Source: Parabacteroides sp. 52
Lineage (GTDB): Bacteria > Bacteroidota > Bacteroidia > Bacteroidales > Tannerellaceae
Reading direction: 5' to 3'
DNA: 64,000 nt
NCBI RefSeq assembly: GCF_010500925.1
Contig: NZ_QVMG01000007.1
Coordinates: 624 to 64,623 of the forward strand
The position numbers and the translations under genes were made by a program. The notes under the pieces were generated by a model, which ran no database searches, had not been told where the DNA came from, and saw only the letters and a list, made by a program, of their open reading frames with translations. The stretch's first letter is position 1. Every line of letters starts with the position of its first letter. Below are positions 32,082 to 42,173 of the stretch, in pieces.

Positions 32082-34694
32082 ATGAGAACATATTACCTAT
32101 TCTTTCTTTTTCTGTGTATGCTTGTTTTATCTCCCCTATCTGCTCAGAACGTAAAAGGGAAAGTGGTTGATTCTTCTGGAGAGCCGGTTTTTAACGCTTC
32201 CGTATACATCCGGGAGATAGCCCAGGGTATTATGGCCGACGACCGGGGAGAGTTTCAGACGACCTTGCAAGCAGGCAATTACACGATTGAATGCAGTTCG
32301 TTGGGTTATGAGCGCAAGAGCCTGTCGGTGGCAGTTGGAGAGGAGCCTGTATCCTTAACTATTGAATTACAGATAAAAGCATACAGCATTCGGGAGGTAG
32401 TGGTAAATGCCAAAAGGGAGGATCCGGCCTATAGTATTATGCGTAAAGCCATCTCTATGGCTCCATTCTATTTGCATCAGATCAAACGGTACGAATCGGA
32501 AATATATCTGAAAGGAACGCTTAAAGTAGAGAAAATACCGCGTCTGCTCAAGATACAAGCCGGAGCCAGTCAAGAGGAAATTAAGAACATTGAAAACAAG
32601 CTTTTCCTGATAGAGTCGCAGAACGAAGTCATTTTTACAGCCCCTAACACCTACGATCAACGGGTGGTTGCTGCCACCTCCAACATTCCATCGGATGTAG
32701 ATGTGGCCGATGCCATGGATGTTATCACGACCAATATATACGATCCCAACGCGATGGGACGCATTTCTCCGCTTTCCCCCCAGGCTTTTACCTATTATAA
32801 ATTCACCTGGGAAGGGGCAGCTAGTGATGGTACACACTTGATAAACAAGATCCGCGTTCAGCCTAAAAAGAAAAGCCCCAAATTGGTGACCGGTTGGTTG
32901 TATATTATTGCAAACAGTTGGAACGTACAAAGTGCCGATCTTTCCGCCACGGAGTTTGGGATTACGATTCGGTTCACAGCCACTTACAACGAAGTTAAGC
33001 CCTATGCTTTCCTGCCGACAGCCTATGATATGGATCTGAAGGTGGATATTATGGGGGTAAAAGCTACGGGCAAATATTATTCTTCCATACAATACAAAGA
33101 GGTTGAGATAAACGAGGCCCAAGGGGTGATCCGGAAAAAAGAAGAGCAGGTCGTGCCCGTCTTGACCGAAAAACCGAAAAGTAAAAAACAACAAAAGGCG
33201 CAACAGAAATTGGATATTCTTTCCCAAAAAGAGAACCTCAATAACCGGGATGCCTACAAAATGGCTCAACTCATGAAAGAGGTTGTCGAACCGGAGGAAC
33301 AGCGGAAAGCTCACGAGTCGCTGGAGCTATTATCCAATAATTCGAGTGTGAGAATCACCGTCGACTCCCTGGCGAGTAAAAGGGATTCAAGCTATTGGAC
33401 CAATATACGGGATCTGCCTCTGCGTCCGGAAGAAGTGGAGAGTTATAAAATGAAAGACAGTCTCAAATTGGCCAATGAGTCCGGCGAAAGAAGCATTACT
33501 ATCAGTACCGGTGCTAACAGTGACGGGATTTTAGGAAAAATAACCGGAGGACATACATTCTCTTTGGGCAAAGGCATAAGTCTGGGATACAACGGGTTGA
33601 TAGGCGCTGTTCCGGAATACAATTTTGTGGACGGGGTATGGCTTGGCCAACGCCTGACGCTGCATAAAAAGATAAAGAAAGGCTCCGAGATCAAGATCTC
33701 CCCTTCGGCCTATTATGTAACCGGCCGTCAAACCGTGAACTGGGAGATAAACGGGGACTTCACTTATGCCCCTCTCAGAAACGGGAATCTTACCCTCTCC
33801 GGAGGAAATACGACTGCCGACTTCAGCAATGAAGGAGATTTACGCTTTATCAATTCGCTTTCTTCTTTGTTCTTTGGGAAAAACCCTATTAAGTTTTATC
33901 AGAAAAAGTTTATTAAAGTGATTAACAAAGTCGATCTGGCCAACGGTCTGAATCTGACCCTCGGTTTTTCCCACGAAGACAGGAACACATTGGAGAACAA
34001 TCTCTCTTTTCATATTTTCGGAAAGCATCCGGAAGCGAATATACCGGGAAACAGAGACATATACATGCCCAATAACAGTACGACCAAATATGCGGTTCAT
34101 CTGGAATATACACCCCGCCACTATTACTCGATCGAACGGGGGAGAAAAGTCTATATGCACTCTTCTTTCCCGACCATCTCGGCCAGCTATGTGAGAGGGA
34201 TAAATAAGCTGGGCAACTACCATTGTTGGGATGCGGGCATTCATCAAAACATTCCATTGAATGAATTTGACAATATCACCTATGCGGTGCACGGAGGTTT
34301 CTTCTCGCAGAACGACCCTGTCGCCTTCCCGGATTACAAACATTTCCGTACCAATGAATTGTTTATCACCGGAAATGCGCTGGCATACAGCTTCAACCTC
34401 TTAGATAATTATGTTTATTCCACGAATAAACGCTGGTTGAATGCGCATCTGAACTACACATCGGCCTATTTATTATTAAAACACATCCCTTTTCTACAGA
34501 GTTATATGTTTAATGAATCTTTGCATCTGAAGACATTGTGGATCCCTCATAAAAACCATACGGAGGCAGGATATTCGCTGGGCATCGAGGATGTAGGCAG
34601 GATAGGCGTCTTTGTCGGGTTGGAGAGAGGTAAATACGACTCGGTAGGTTTTACGGTCAGTATTCCGATTCTATGGGGGATGGGGGTGAAATAA
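32082..34694 (+). CDS. DUF5686 outer-membrane protein with carboxypeptidase-like N-domain
   Basis: 870 aa. A signal peptide ends near LSPLSAQ; a CarboxypepD_reg-like beta-sandwich (NVKGKVVDSSGEPVFNASVY, about residues 23-110) follows. The DUF5686 region runs to the C-terminus with many beta-barrel strands, as in proteins of the outer membrane. The pattern resembles the N-domain of SusC-like receptors, but no plug motif is present, so it is not a TonB-dependent receptor. Function unknown; it is widespread in Bacteroidetes. The gene is monocistronic and ends in a strong terminator. Confidence 0.85.
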   Translation: MRTYYLFFLFLCMLVLSPLSAQNVKGKVVDSSGEPVFNASVYIREIAQGIMADDRGEFQTTLQAGNYTIECSSLGYERKSLSVAVGEEPVSLTIELQIKAYSIREVVVNAKREDPAYSIMRKAISMAPFYLHQIKRYESEIYLKGTLKVEKIPRLLKIQAGASQEEIKNIENKLFLIESQNEVIFTAPNTYDQRVVAATSNIPSDVDVADAMDVITTNIYDPNAMGRISPLSPQAFTYYKFTWEGAASDGTHLINKIRVQPKKKSPKLVTGWLYIIANSWNVQSADLSATEFGITIRFTATYNEVKPYAFLPTAYDMDLKVDIMGVKATGKYYSSIQYKEVEINEAQGVIRKKEEQVVPVLTEKPKSKKQQKAQQKLDILSQKENLNNRDAYKMAQLMKEVVEPEEQRKAHESLELLSNNSSVRITVDSLASKRDSSYWTNIRDLPLRPEEVESYKMKDSLKLANESGERSITISTGANSDGILGKITGGHTFSLGKGISLGYNGLIGAVPEYNFVDGVWLGQRLTLHKKIKKGSEIKISPSAYYVTGRQTVNWEINGDFTYAPLRNGNLTLSGGNTTADFSNEGDLRFINSLSSLFFGKNPIKFYQKKFIKVINKVDLANGLNLTLGFSHEDRNTLENNLSFHIFGKHPEANIPGNRDIYMPNNSTTKYAVHLEYTPRHYYSIERGRKVYMHSSFPTISASYVRGINKLGNYHCWDAGIHQNIPLNEFDNITYAVHGGFFSQNDPVAFPDYKHFRTNELFITGNALAYSFNLLDNYVYSTNKRWLNAHLNYTSAYLLLKHIPFLQSYMFNESLHLKTLWIPHKNHTEAGYSLGIEDVGRIGVFVGLERGKYDSVGFTVSIPILWGMGVK

Positions 34695-34702
34695 TTAAAA
34701 AA

Positions 34703-34735
34703 ACGGCTAAATACGCGAGGTACTTAGCCGTTTTT
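34703..34735 (+). terminator. Terminator after DUF5686 gene
   Basis: ACGGCTAA (34703-34710) pairs with TTAGCCGT (34724-34731), followed by TTTTCTTTTTT. The A-run before the stem makes it usable by the convergent fadL-like gene too. Confidence 0.85.
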
Positions 34736-34754
34736 CTTTTTTCTTTTCCTTTTA

Positions 34755-36119
34755 TCAGAAGGCATAACTTATTCCCAAAGAGGGCATAAAGGCATGTACG
34801 TCATAATGACCTTCTAGTTTATCTCCGGAAAGTTTATCCGTATACGACCCATCTCGTCCAAAACCAGTGATATAGGTAAACGCCATATCGACAGATAAGT
34901 TCTCCAAAGGACGGAAGCTAAAACCGGTAGACAGTCCCAATTTATTCATACTGGGTGTTTCCGGATTCAGATAATCTGTCCGTACAGGTGTTTCATCATA
35001 ATAGGCACCCAAACGTATATCCAAACGATTGGTAGCAGCAAACTGTCCGCCCAGACGGTATATACGTGTATTTTTATATTCTTTAGGGGCTTCAATATTA
35101 TATCCTCCCAATACTTCCTGAGAGAATTGTACATTCAAAGTCTTATAGGCTCCCCAGCCAACAAATTGCACTTCACCGGAAACCAACCAACGATCATTCG
35201 GTTTATAAGTAAGCCCTACATTGAAATTAGAAGGCAATGGCAATTCCGCATCGAAGGTTCCTTTATCCAATGGAGGCACAACGATTTCTTTCTGCTTGTT
35301 GGCTACCAGGATCGGATTGACAAGAGCAAGAAGTCCTCTCAATTCCGCTTCGTTGGCATAATCCATAACCGCATGTCCTTCGGGCACTCTCATTTTCACC
35401 TTTGAACGGTAAGAGACACCTAAGCTTATCTGATCGGTAACATCAAACATAGCTCCTATATTATATCCTAAACGTACACCGGCATCCCCTGATAAAGAAG
35501 CTGAAGCAGCCGGAATATCTTTATATTTATCCAATATAGCATTCACCTGCGGACTTTGCAATACGCGTAACTTCTCCAACCCACCGGCTGGGATCAAGGC
35601 ACGTCCCAAAGTGAAATCTCCAAACATAACCATCATACCCGCTCCCAGGCTCAGACGGTCAGTCAATTTCCAAGCGATAGTTGGTTGAATTGAAAATGAT
35701 TTCAGAGAGATGTTCTGTACAAAGGCTGATCCTCTCCAATTGAGTCCCCAATCCATCGAACTGCCGTATGGGTTGGTCACGCTGATACCCGCAGACAAGA
35801 AATCATAAATTTTAAATGCTCCATAGAAATAGAGCGGTGTACTCGGATCATTATCTGATTGATGTTTGTATCCATCAGGTTGAGAGAATTTGGCTTTCGC
35901 AAAAACGCCTGTCATTCCGGCGGACAAATCTACGCTCTTGTTCAGGAATCCCAAGCCTGCCGGATTGAAATGCATGCTTTCTGCACCTAATTTCATAGAA
36001 ACCCCGACATGCCCCATGGCTGCTTGTTTGGTACTTTGCGCATTGACCTGATATCCTTCAGCGGACGCATATGTGAATGGAAGCATAGACAAACAGGCAA
36101 GAGTAATAATTTTCTTCAT
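34755..36119 (-). CDS. OmpP1/FadL-family outer-membrane transporter
   Basis: 454 aa from the ATG at 36119; a signal peptide (MKKIITLACLSMLPFTYASA) begins there and the longer frame to 36206 crosses the -7 box. The mature start (GYQVNAQSTKQAAMGHVGVS, then AESMHFNPAGLGFL) is the N-terminal hatch signature of FadL/TodX channels, which import hydrophobic compounds such as fatty acids. The rest is a beta-barrel ending in ISYAF with a terminal aromatic. Substrate unknown. Confidence 0.88.
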   Translation of the reverse strand: MKKIITLACLSMLPFTYASAEGYQVNAQSTKQAAMGHVGVSMKLGAESMHFNPAGLGFLNKSVDLSAGMTGVFAKAKFSQPDGYKHQSDNDPSTPLYFYGAFKIYDFLSAGISVTNPYGSSMDWGLNWRGSAFVQNISLKSFSIQPTIAWKLTDRLSLGAGMMVMFGDFTLGRALIPAGGLEKLRVLQSPQVNAILDKYKDIPAASASLSGDAGVRLGYNIGAMFDVTDQISLGVSYRSKVKMRVPEGHAVMDYANEAELRGLLALVNPILVANKQKEIVVPPLDKGTFDAELPLPSNFNVGLTYKPNDRWLVSGEVQFVGWGAYKTLNVQFSQEVLGGYNIEAPKEYKNTRIYRLGGQFAATNRLDIRLGAYYDETPVRTDYLNPETPSMNKLGLSTGFSFRPLENLSVDMAFTYITGFGRDGSYTDKLSGDKLEGHYDVHAFMPSLGISYAF

Positions 36120-36174
36120 AAAATAATTATTAATTAATAGCTTAATCGTAACCCCTCTGCGAGGTTTACGGGCG

Positions 36175-36182
36175 CAAAGATA
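36175..36182 (-). promoter_or_regulatory. -7 box (TATCTTTG) of the fadL-like gene
   Basis: An exact TAnnTTTG match on the minus strand, 55 bp upstream of the ATG at 36119. Confidence 0.6.
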
Positions 36183-36266
36183 TATACTTTTGTTAAAAAA
36201 CCGCACACTTTATATACAAATGTGCAGTTTTCGTTTTACAAAAGCATCGTAGCAAACGAAAAAAAG

Positions 36267-37079
36267 CTATTCCCAGAAATCAAAAAAATGATGCACCGGT
36301 CCATGTCCTTTCCCTATTTCGTATTGGGAACCGGCGATGAGTGCCTGATTGATATAAGCTTTGGCTTTGGCTACAGCTTCGTTTAAGGAGACACCATGTG
36401 CCAGGTAGGCGGCAATGGCGGAAGATAAAGTACAACCTGTTCCATGTGTATTCTTTGTATGGATACGCTGGGAAGGGAGTTCGATGATCTCATCCGTTTC
36501 AGCATTGTAGAAAATATCAATCAACAAATCGTCATGAAGATGTCCTGCTTTCAATAATACCGATACCGAACGGTTACAGGAAAGGTCTTTGATCACAACC
36601 GGCAGTTCCTCCTGCTTATAGATTTTGTGACCAAGAAGGATTTCGGCTTCCGGAATATTGGGGGTGATCACACGCACAAAAGGGATCAATTCATTTTTCA
36701 AGGTATCCACAGCCTCCTTCTGCAGTAAATTATCCCCGGAAGTGGCAACCATTACCGGATCAAGAACGATATTACGTATCGGATAACAAGAAAGGGTTTC
36801 TTTTACCGCACGAATAAGTTCAGAGGAATGAAGCATACCGATTTTAATGGCATCTGCCCCGATATCATCCAGTACAGACCGGATCTGACCGGCAACAAAA
36901 GAAACCGGAACCGGATGAACCCCGGTTACACCAACTGTATTTTCATCGACAACAGCGACAATAGCCGTGGTACCAAAACAGCCACAGGCTGAGAAAGTCT
37001 TCAGATCCGCCTGGATACCTGCCCCCCCACTGGGGTCACTTCCGGCAATGGTAAGGGCTCTTTTATATTGTTTTTTCAT
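36267..37079 (-). CDS. thiD: Hydroxymethylpyrimidine / phosphomethylpyrimidine kinase
   Basis: 270 aa. Phosphorylates HMP and HMP-phosphate in thiamine synthesis and salvage. The ribokinase-fold start [20 protein letters not shown], then [16 protein letters not shown], and the C-terminal anion hole [20 protein letters not shown] (with catalytic Cys/Asp region GTGC) are intact. It is the last gene of the leftward thiM-thiE-thiD run, 6 bp after thiE. Confidence 0.95.
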   Translation of the reverse strand: MKKQYKRALTIAGSDPSGGAGIQADLKTFSACGCFGTTAIVAVVDENTVGVTGVHPVPVSFVAGQIRSVLDDIGADAIKIGMLHSSELIRAVKETLSCYPIRNIVLDPVMVATSGDNLLQKEAVDTLKNELIPFVRVITPNIPEAEILLGHKIYKQEELPVVIKDLSCNRSVSVLLKAGHLHDDLLIDIFYNAETDEIIELPSQRIHTKNTHGTGCTLSSAIAAYLAHGVSLNEAVAKAKAYINQALIAGSQYEIGKGHGPVHHFFDFWE

Positions 37080-37085
37080 TGTGTA

Positions 37086-37715
37086 TCATTTAGATGGAGA
37101 GAGATGAATGATTTGTTTCAATTCAGCGGCAGCCTTTTGCGGGTCTGTTGCCGACATAATCGCCGAGACCACTGAAATACCTGTAGCCCCAGCTTCCACA
37201 ATAGCTGCCGCATTGGAGGCATTTATCCCTCCGATACCCACACTGGGATGAACCGACAGGCGGGTTATTTCACGAACACCTTCCAAGCCAAGGGCAGTAG
37301 CCGTATCCGTTTTTGTTGATGTATCAAACACCGGAGAGATGCCAATATAATTGACATCCAAGGCATTTGCCTGCTCCACATCCGAAAGATTCTCGACAGA
37401 CAAGCCGATAATCTTATCGGCTCCCAACAAACGACGGGCTACCTTATAAGGCATATCCTGTTGACCGATATGCAATCCTTCCGCATCACAGGCCAGGGCT
37501 ATATCCAAGCGATCGTTGATAATCAGGGGTACGCGATAAGGCTGTAAACATTTCTTCAAAGCGATGGCAAGGGAAAGAAACTCACCGGTCGGACAATCTT
37601 TTTCCCGTAACTGTACCATTGTCACTCCTCCTTTCACAGCCTCCTCAACCACCCAGGAAAGAGGACGGCCCTGGGAGAGAGAACGGTCGGTAACCAGGTA
37701 AAGACGTATATCCAT
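37086..37715 (-). CDS. thiE: Thiamine-phosphate synthase
   Basis: 209 aa from the ATG at 37715 (a GTG one codon upstream would give 210 aa). Joins HMP-diphosphate and thiazole-phosphate. Visible: the start [15 protein letters not shown], the phosphate-binding block [37 protein letters not shown], and the C-terminal [20 protein letters not shown] loop. It lies between thiM and thiD with gaps of 8 and 6 bp. Confidence 0.95.
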   Translation of the reverse strand: MDIRLYLVTDRSLSQGRPLSWVVEEAVKGGVTMVQLREKDCPTGEFLSLAIALKKCLQPYRVPLIINDRLDIALACDAEGLHIGQQDMPYKVARRLLGADKIIGLSVENLSDVEQANALDVNYIGISPVFDTSTKTDTATALGLEGVREITRLSVHPSVGIGGINASNAAAIVEAGATGISVVSAIMSATDPQKAAAELKQIIHLSPSK

Positions 37716-37723
37716 CACTCTTT

Positions 37724-38518
37724 TTATACTTTTAGATGTTTTCGAATTGTTTCTATTTGCATGCTATAGAGCTCATCCAGAAAATGAAGTTGCAAACTGC
37801 CATTTCCGGCGGAACGGGCAGCTGCGATTTCTCCGGCTATGCCCATAAGGGCCATACCATGTGTTGCCGCTTCCAACATATTCTTGTTGACAGCCGCAAA
37901 AGCCGCCACTACAGCCGTGGCAGTGCATCCCATACCGGTAACACAGGCCATCATCGTATTTCCATTTTGAACGGTTTCTACCTGTTCACCATCCGTTATA
38001 TAATCCGTTTGTCCACTGATTACGACAACGGCACCAGTCTGGCGAGCCAGTTGTTTGGCCGAGTCCAATGCAGCATGAGAGCTATCGGTGCTATCTACCC
38101 CCTTTGTTTGTGTATGTACATGACATAAGGCCATGATCTCAGAAGCGTTTCCACGGATAATATCAGGTTTGCACCTTTCGATGATTTGCCGGCATACATT
38201 GTTCCGATAAGGGGTTGCCCCCGCTCCTACCGGGTCAAAGATGAGCGGTTTGTTGTTGACCAACGCCGTCTGTCCGGCTATAAGCATGGCTTCTACCCAT
38301 TCCTCATTCAATGTGCCGATATTGAGAACAACAGCGGAAGCAATCTTTACCATATCAGCCACCTCTTCCACGGCATGCGCCATAACCGGAGAAGCCCCTA
38401 TTGCCAAGAGGGCGTTGGCCGTATTGTTCATCACGACATAGTTTGTGATGTTGTGTATAAGAGGAGAGTTCTGCCTGATGCGTATCAGGTCTTGTTCTAT
38501 ATGTGTACAATGAATCAT
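37724..38518 (-). CDS. thiM: Hydroxyethylthiazole kinase
   Basis: 264 aa from the ATG at 38518; an earlier in-frame start would overlap the end of aroE. Phosphorylates the thiazole alcohol to feed salvage into ThiE. The blocks LIHNITNYVVMNNTANALLA, GASPVMAHAVEEVADMVKIA and GCTATAVVAAFAAVNKNMLE (the GMGCTAT anion hole) are typical. No riboswitch-sized leader separates it from aroE (28 bp), so regulation is from upstream. Confidence 0.95.
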   Translation of the reverse strand: MIHCTHIEQDLIRIRQNSPLIHNITNYVVMNNTANALLAIGASPVMAHAVEEVADMVKIASAVVLNIGTLNEEWVEAMLIAGQTALVNNKPLIFDPVGAGATPYRNNVCRQIIERCKPDIIRGNASEIMALCHVHTQTKGVDSTDSSHAALDSAKQLARQTGAVVVISGQTDYITDGEQVETVQNGNTMMACVTGMGCTATAVVAAFAAVNKNMLEAATHGMALMGIAGEIAAARSAGNGSLQLHFLDELYSMQIETIRKHLKV

Positions 38519-38546
38519 TTCAATCTGTTTAAGTTTCTTCCCGAGA

Positions 38547-39290
38547 TTACTTCTGCCAGATATCCCAGGCTGCAAATGCTTGCAAAAGCAACATCTCCAG
38601 TCCGTTTTTCACAACAGCCCCTTTCTCTTTGCCTTTTTTCATGAAAAGCGTTTCATCCGGATTGTAGAGAAGGTCGTAGAGCAAATGGTTGGGAGTCAAC
38701 AGATCGTAAGGGATATGAGGGCATTCATTTACATGCGGATACATACCGACAGGCGTCGTATTGACAATGACAGTATACTCTTTCATGATCTGCGGGGTAA
38801 TATCTTCATAGGTGATGCCAAGTTCGTGAGGCGTACGGGAGACAAGGGTGGAAGCCAACCCCAATTGTTTCAGTCCTTGAAATACAGCTCGCGACGCACC
38901 TCCGGTTCCCAGTATCAACGCTTTCCGGTGAGAGGAATTCAATAAAGGGTCGATCGATTGTTTAAATCCGATGATATCCGAATTGTATCCTTTCAACTTC
39001 AGCTTGCCAAACAGACCTTTGGTAAACTTAATCACATTGACGGCTCCAATCGCCCGGGCATCCTCATCAATATCATCCAACAAAGGGATCACTTGTGTTT
39101 TATAGGGTAAAGTAACATTTAGTCCACGCAGTTCGGGATTCTCTTTGAGTACGTTCTTGAGTTCTTTTACCTGAGGTATCTCAAAGTTGACATACTCTGC
39201 TTCGATCTTTTCTGCTGAAAACTTCTGATTAAAGAAGGTTTTTGAGAACGAATGTCCAAGAGGATAACCTATTAAACCGTATTTGTCCAT
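38547..39290 (-). CDS. aroE: Shikimate dehydrogenase
   Basis: 247 aa. Reduces 3-dehydroshikimate with NADPH in aromatic amino acid synthesis. The N-terminal part reads MDKYGLIGYPLGHSFSKTFF with SxS binding residues, and NVTLPYKTQVIPLLDDID holds the catalytic Lys. The nucleotide-binding motif is LILGTGGASRAVFQGLKQLG, and the end NGLEMLLLQAFAAWDIWQK is typical. It starts 12 bp after ubiE. Confidence 0.94.
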   Translation of the reverse strand: MDKYGLIGYPLGHSFSKTFFNQKFSAEKIEAEYVNFEIPQVKELKNVLKENPELRGLNVTLPYKTQVIPLLDDIDEDARAIGAVNVIKFTKGLFGKLKLKGYNSDIIGFKQSIDPLLNSSHRKALILGTGGASRAVFQGLKQLGLASTLVSRTPHELGITYEDITPQIMKEYTVIVNTTPVGMYPHVNECPHIPYDLLTPNHLLYDLLYNPDETLFMKKGKEKGAVVKNGLEMLLLQAFAAWDIWQK

Positions 39291-39302
39291 AATAGAGTCG
39301 TA

Positions 39303-40049
39303 TTATTTTTCTTTTTTTCCTGTGTATAGTGAGCAAATGCCAAAGGTAAACGTACGCACCTTCACTTCCGTAAAACCGATCTTACGTAATAAATCTGCCA
39401 TAACCTCTCCCTGGGGAACCACCCGGATAGAAGCCGGCAGATAGGTATAAGCTGATTTCTCCCGGGAGAACAATCGTCCCACCAAAGGAATGACTGTTCC
39501 GGAATATATTTTGTAGAGTTGTTTCATGGGGAACCGTTCCGGCGTTGTCAATTCCAGGATCATCACATGGCCTTCGGGCCGCAGTACACGGTACATTTGC
39601 GAAAGGCCTAATTCAATATCTCCAAAATTACGCACCCCGAAAGCCGCAGTGACAGCATCAAACGAACCGTCTGCATACGTAAGAGCTAGGCTGTCCTGAT
39701 AGGCAAAAGAGATATGCCCGGCATATCCGGCATCCGCCACCTTCTTACGCCCTACGTCCATCATTCCTTCCGATATATCGGCACCGACGATATGTTCCGG
39801 TTTCAGGGAACGATACATGGCCATAGCCAAATCCCCTGTACCGGTGGCAATATCCAGGATTTGTTTAGGGGCATACGGTTTCAGGAAAGCGATTCCTTTT
39901 CTGCGCCATCCTTTGTCCAGTCCCAACGACAATATATGATTCAGTTTATCGTAAGCACCGGCAATCGCATCAAACATACGTTTGACCTGCACCGTCTTCT
40001 CTTCCTCCTTATTGTAAGGAAGAATCTTTTCCGGACCATACGTTGTCAT
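39303..40049 (-). CDS. ubiE: Demethylmenaquinone methyltransferase
   Basis: 248 aa. Adds the last methyl group in menaquinone synthesis using S-adenosylmethionine. Motif I is ILDIATGTGDLAMAMYRSL; a following block VGADISEGMMDVGRKKVADA and FGVRNFGDIELGLSQMYRVL complete the UbiE/MenG signature. The substrate is menaquinone rather than ubiquinone in this lineage, so menG is an equal name. It lies 10 bp after purC. Confidence 0.94.
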   Translation of the reverse strand: MTTYGPEKILPYNKEEEKTVQVKRMFDAIAGAYDKLNHILSLGLDKGWRRKGIAFLKPYAPKQILDIATGTGDLAMAMYRSLKPEHIVGADISEGMMDVGRKKVADAGYAGHISFAYQDSLALTYADGSFDAVTAAFGVRNFGDIELGLSQMYRVLRPEGHVMILELTTPERFPMKQLYKIYSGTVIPLVGRLFSREKSAYTYLPASIRVVPQGEVMADLLRKIGFTEVKVRTFTFGICSLYTGKKEK

Positions 40050-40059
40050 AGGAATAAAT

Positions 40060-41007
40060 TCAGGCGTTCAGATAGTCTGTCACATTCTTTTCGATGCGAC
40101 TCAACAAATTATCCGTATTCTCTTTCACAAAAGTCTCACCGGTTATATGTTCATACAACTCGATATAACGTTCGCTGATGCTTTCAACGATAGCCGGAGT
40201 CATTTCCGGAACCACCTGTCCTGTTTTTCCCTGGAAACCGTTTTCCATCAACCACTCCCGCACAAACTCTTTCGAAAGCTGTTTCTGAGGTTCATTTTGG
40301 GCAAAACGTTCTTCATATCCTTCCTGATAGAAATAACGCGAAGAGTCAGGCGTATGGATTTCATCAATCAGATAGATTTTACCATCGCGGTGGCCAAATT
40401 CATATTTGGTATCCACAAGGATCAACCCCCGTTGTTTCGCTATTTCCGTTCCACGCATAAACAACTCCATGGTATATTTCTCCAACAAGAGATAGTCTGC
40501 TTCAGACACCAAGCCTTGCTTCAAGATCTCTTCCCGGGAAATATCCTGGTCGTGCTCCCCTATTTCCGCTTTGGTGGTCGGAGTTATAATCGGTTCGGGG
40601 AAACGTTCATTTTCCCGCATACCCTCCGGTATCTTTACGCCGCAGATCTCGCGTGCGCCGGCTTTGTAAGCGCGCCAGGCACTGCCCACAAGATAGCCCC
40701 GCACAATCATCTCAACAGGAAATCCGGTACATTGTACACCGGCTGTTACCATCGGATCGGGAGTAGCCAGCTTCCAGTTCGGACAAATATCCGCTGTCGC
40801 ATCCAGAAATTTAGCCGCAATCTGGTTCAGCATCTGTCCTTTATAAGGAATACCTTCGGGCAGAACCACATCGAATGCCGAAATACGATCGGTAGCCACC
40901 ATGATAAGTTGCTCGTCGTTGATATTGTACACATCACGTACTTTACCATGGTATACACTTTTTTGTCCCGGGAAATTAAAGTCTGTTTTTGTCAGCGCCT
41001 TCTTCAT
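40060..41007 (-). CDS. purC: Phosphoribosylaminoimidazole-succinocarboxamide synthase
   Basis: 315 aa. SAICAR synthase of purine biosynthesis. [20 protein letters not shown] opens the ATP site; [20 protein letters not shown]-type sequence and [20 protein letters not shown] are the core signatures, followed by a C-terminal region ending in NVTDYLNA. It is longer than E. coli PurC (about 237 aa), as in other Bacteroidetes. It lies 12 bp after phoH. Confidence 0.95.
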   Translation of the reverse strand: MKKALTKTDFNFPGQKSVYHGKVRDVYNINDEQLIMVATDRISAFDVVLPEGIPYKGQMLNQIAAKFLDATADICPNWKLATPDPMVTAGVQCTGFPVEMIVRGYLVGSAWRAYKAGAREICGVKIPEGMRENERFPEPIITPTTKAEIGEHDQDISREEILKQGLVSEADYLLLEKYTMELFMRGTEIAKQRGLILVDTKYEFGHRDGKIYLIDEIHTPDSSRYFYQEGYEERFAQNEPQKQLSKEFVREWLMENGFQGKTGQVVPEMTPAIVESISERYIELYEHITGETFVKENTDNLLSRIEKNVTDYLNA

Positions 41008-41019
41008 ATCTTTATTCTT

Positions 41020-42012
41020 TTAGTTTTTTTCTTTTTCTATCTTATCCTGCTTTTTTGCCAATATCTCTTTTTTCTTAGCGGCATCAAACTTATCATAGGC
41101 CTCAACGATTCGTTGTACCAGTTTATGACGGACTATATCTTTTTTATTGAATTCAATCTTACCAATGCCTTTCACCCCTTTCAGGATATGCATGGCTTGC
41201 ACCAAGCCGGACGTGGCAGTAACCGGCAGGTCTATCTGGGTAACATCTCCAGTAATAATCATCTTGGCACTCATCCCCAACCGCGTAAGGAACATTTTAA
41301 TCTGGTGCGTAGTCGTATTCTGTGCTTCATCCAGGATAATCACCGCATCGTTCAATGTGCGTCCGCGCATATAAGCCAAAGGAGCAATTTGTATCACATT
41401 GTTTTCCATATATTCCTTCAACTTGGCTGCCGGGATCATATCTTGCAAGGCATCGTACAAAGGTTGTAAGTACGGATCCAGTTTGTCTTTCATTTCACCC
41501 GGTAAGAATCCCAGTTTTTCACCGGCTTCAACGGCCGGGCGGCTCAGGATAATTTTCTTTACCTGTTTATTCTTCAACGCACGGACAGCCAAAGCAATCG
41601 CCACAAAGGTCTTTCCCGTTCCGGCAGGTCCGAGGGCAAAAACAAGGTCATTCTCATCAAAGGCTTTCACCAGCAACTGCTGGTTTTCGGTACGTGCCGT
41701 AATCGGTTTTCCATTCATACCATGAATGATCAGGTTCTCCTGTTTGACAACGACAGGCATCTTTCCTTTCACAATATCCAGAATCACCTCTTCATTCAAT
41801 GAATTATACTCTTCACAATATTTCTCCAGCTCCCGGATCTTCTTGAGGAAGAGTTCCGATTCCTCCTCCTCCCCGATCACCTTCATCACATTCCCACGGG
41901 CTACAATACGCAATTTCGGAAACAGCGTTTTTATCAACTGCATATGGCTATTATTCACCCCATAGAAAATCACCGGATCCACATTTTCAAGTATGTATAT
42001 ACGTTCAATCAT
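41020..42012 (-). CDS. PhoH-family ATPase
   Basis: 330 aa. A P-loop ATPase of the PhoH/YbeZ type: Walker A FALGPAGTGKTFVAIALAV and Walker B DAVIILDEAQNTT, preceded by a small N-terminal domain (MQLIKTLFPKLRIVARGNVM) resembling KH-like. Family members act in RNA metabolism or ribosome maturation. The charged C-terminal tail (KFDAAKKKEILAKKQDKIEK) is probably a coiled coil. It heads the seven-gene leftward cluster, with a -7 box at 42046-42053. Confidence 0.9.
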   Translation of the reverse strand: MIERIYILENVDPVIFYGVNNSHMQLIKTLFPKLRIVARGNVMKVIGEEEESELFLKKIRELEKYCEEYNSLNEEVILDIVKGKMPVVVKQENLIIHGMNGKPITARTENQQLLVKAFDENDLVFALGPAGTGKTFVAIALAVRALKNKQVKKIILSRPAVEAGEKLGFLPGEMKDKLDPYLQPLYDALQDMIPAAKLKEYMENNVIQIAPLAYMRGRTLNDAVIILDEAQNTTTHQIKMFLTRLGMSAKMIITGDVTQIDLPVTATSGLVQAMHILKGVKGIGKIEFNKKDIVRHKLVQRIVEAYDKFDAAKKKEILAKKQDKIEKEKN

Positions 42013-42045
42013 TCACTTCCTTTCGTATACTTTTCATTAAGTATG

Positions 42046-42053
42046 CAAAAGTA
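42046..42053 (-). promoter_or_regulatory. -7 box (TACTTTTG) of the phoH-purC-ubiE-aroE-thi cluster
   Basis: An exact TAnnTTTG match on the minus strand, 33 bp upstream of phoH. It is the only clear promoter box seen ahead of the seven genes, whose gaps are 6 to 28 bp. Confidence 0.55.
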
Positions 42054-42104
42054 AGAATATTCTCATTCAGTTGGACGTATACATTTTAATTTCTTTATTT
42101 TATT

Positions 42105-42112
42105 TACCTTTG
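42105..42112 (+). promoter_or_regulatory. -7 box (TACCTTTG) of queC
   Basis: An exact TAnnTTTG match, 61 bp upstream of the queC ATG. No preQ1-type riboswitch pattern was recognised in the leader. Confidence 0.55.
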
Positions 42113-42173
42113 TCCCCGAAAGGATTTTCCTTTCCGTGTGCTTGCTTAACCACGTATTAAAAACAAGAAACGT

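Noticed and set aside
32367-33314. A 315-codon minus-strand frame opposite the DUF5686 gene
   Set aside because: Low-complexity aromatic composition, no start signal, fully inside a convincing gene on the other strand.
38519-38546. TPP riboswitch ahead of thiM
   Set aside because: Only 28 bp separate thiM from aroE; there is no room for the conserved stems and none were recognised.
40147-41469. A 440-codon plus-strand open frame opposite purC and phoH
   Set aside because: Both minus-strand genes are intact and well conserved; the frame has no recognisable domain and is an antisense shadow.
42060-42173. PreQ1 riboswitch in the queC leader
   Set aside because: No preQ1-type aptamer pattern was recognised; only a -7 box and plain leader sequence are seen.
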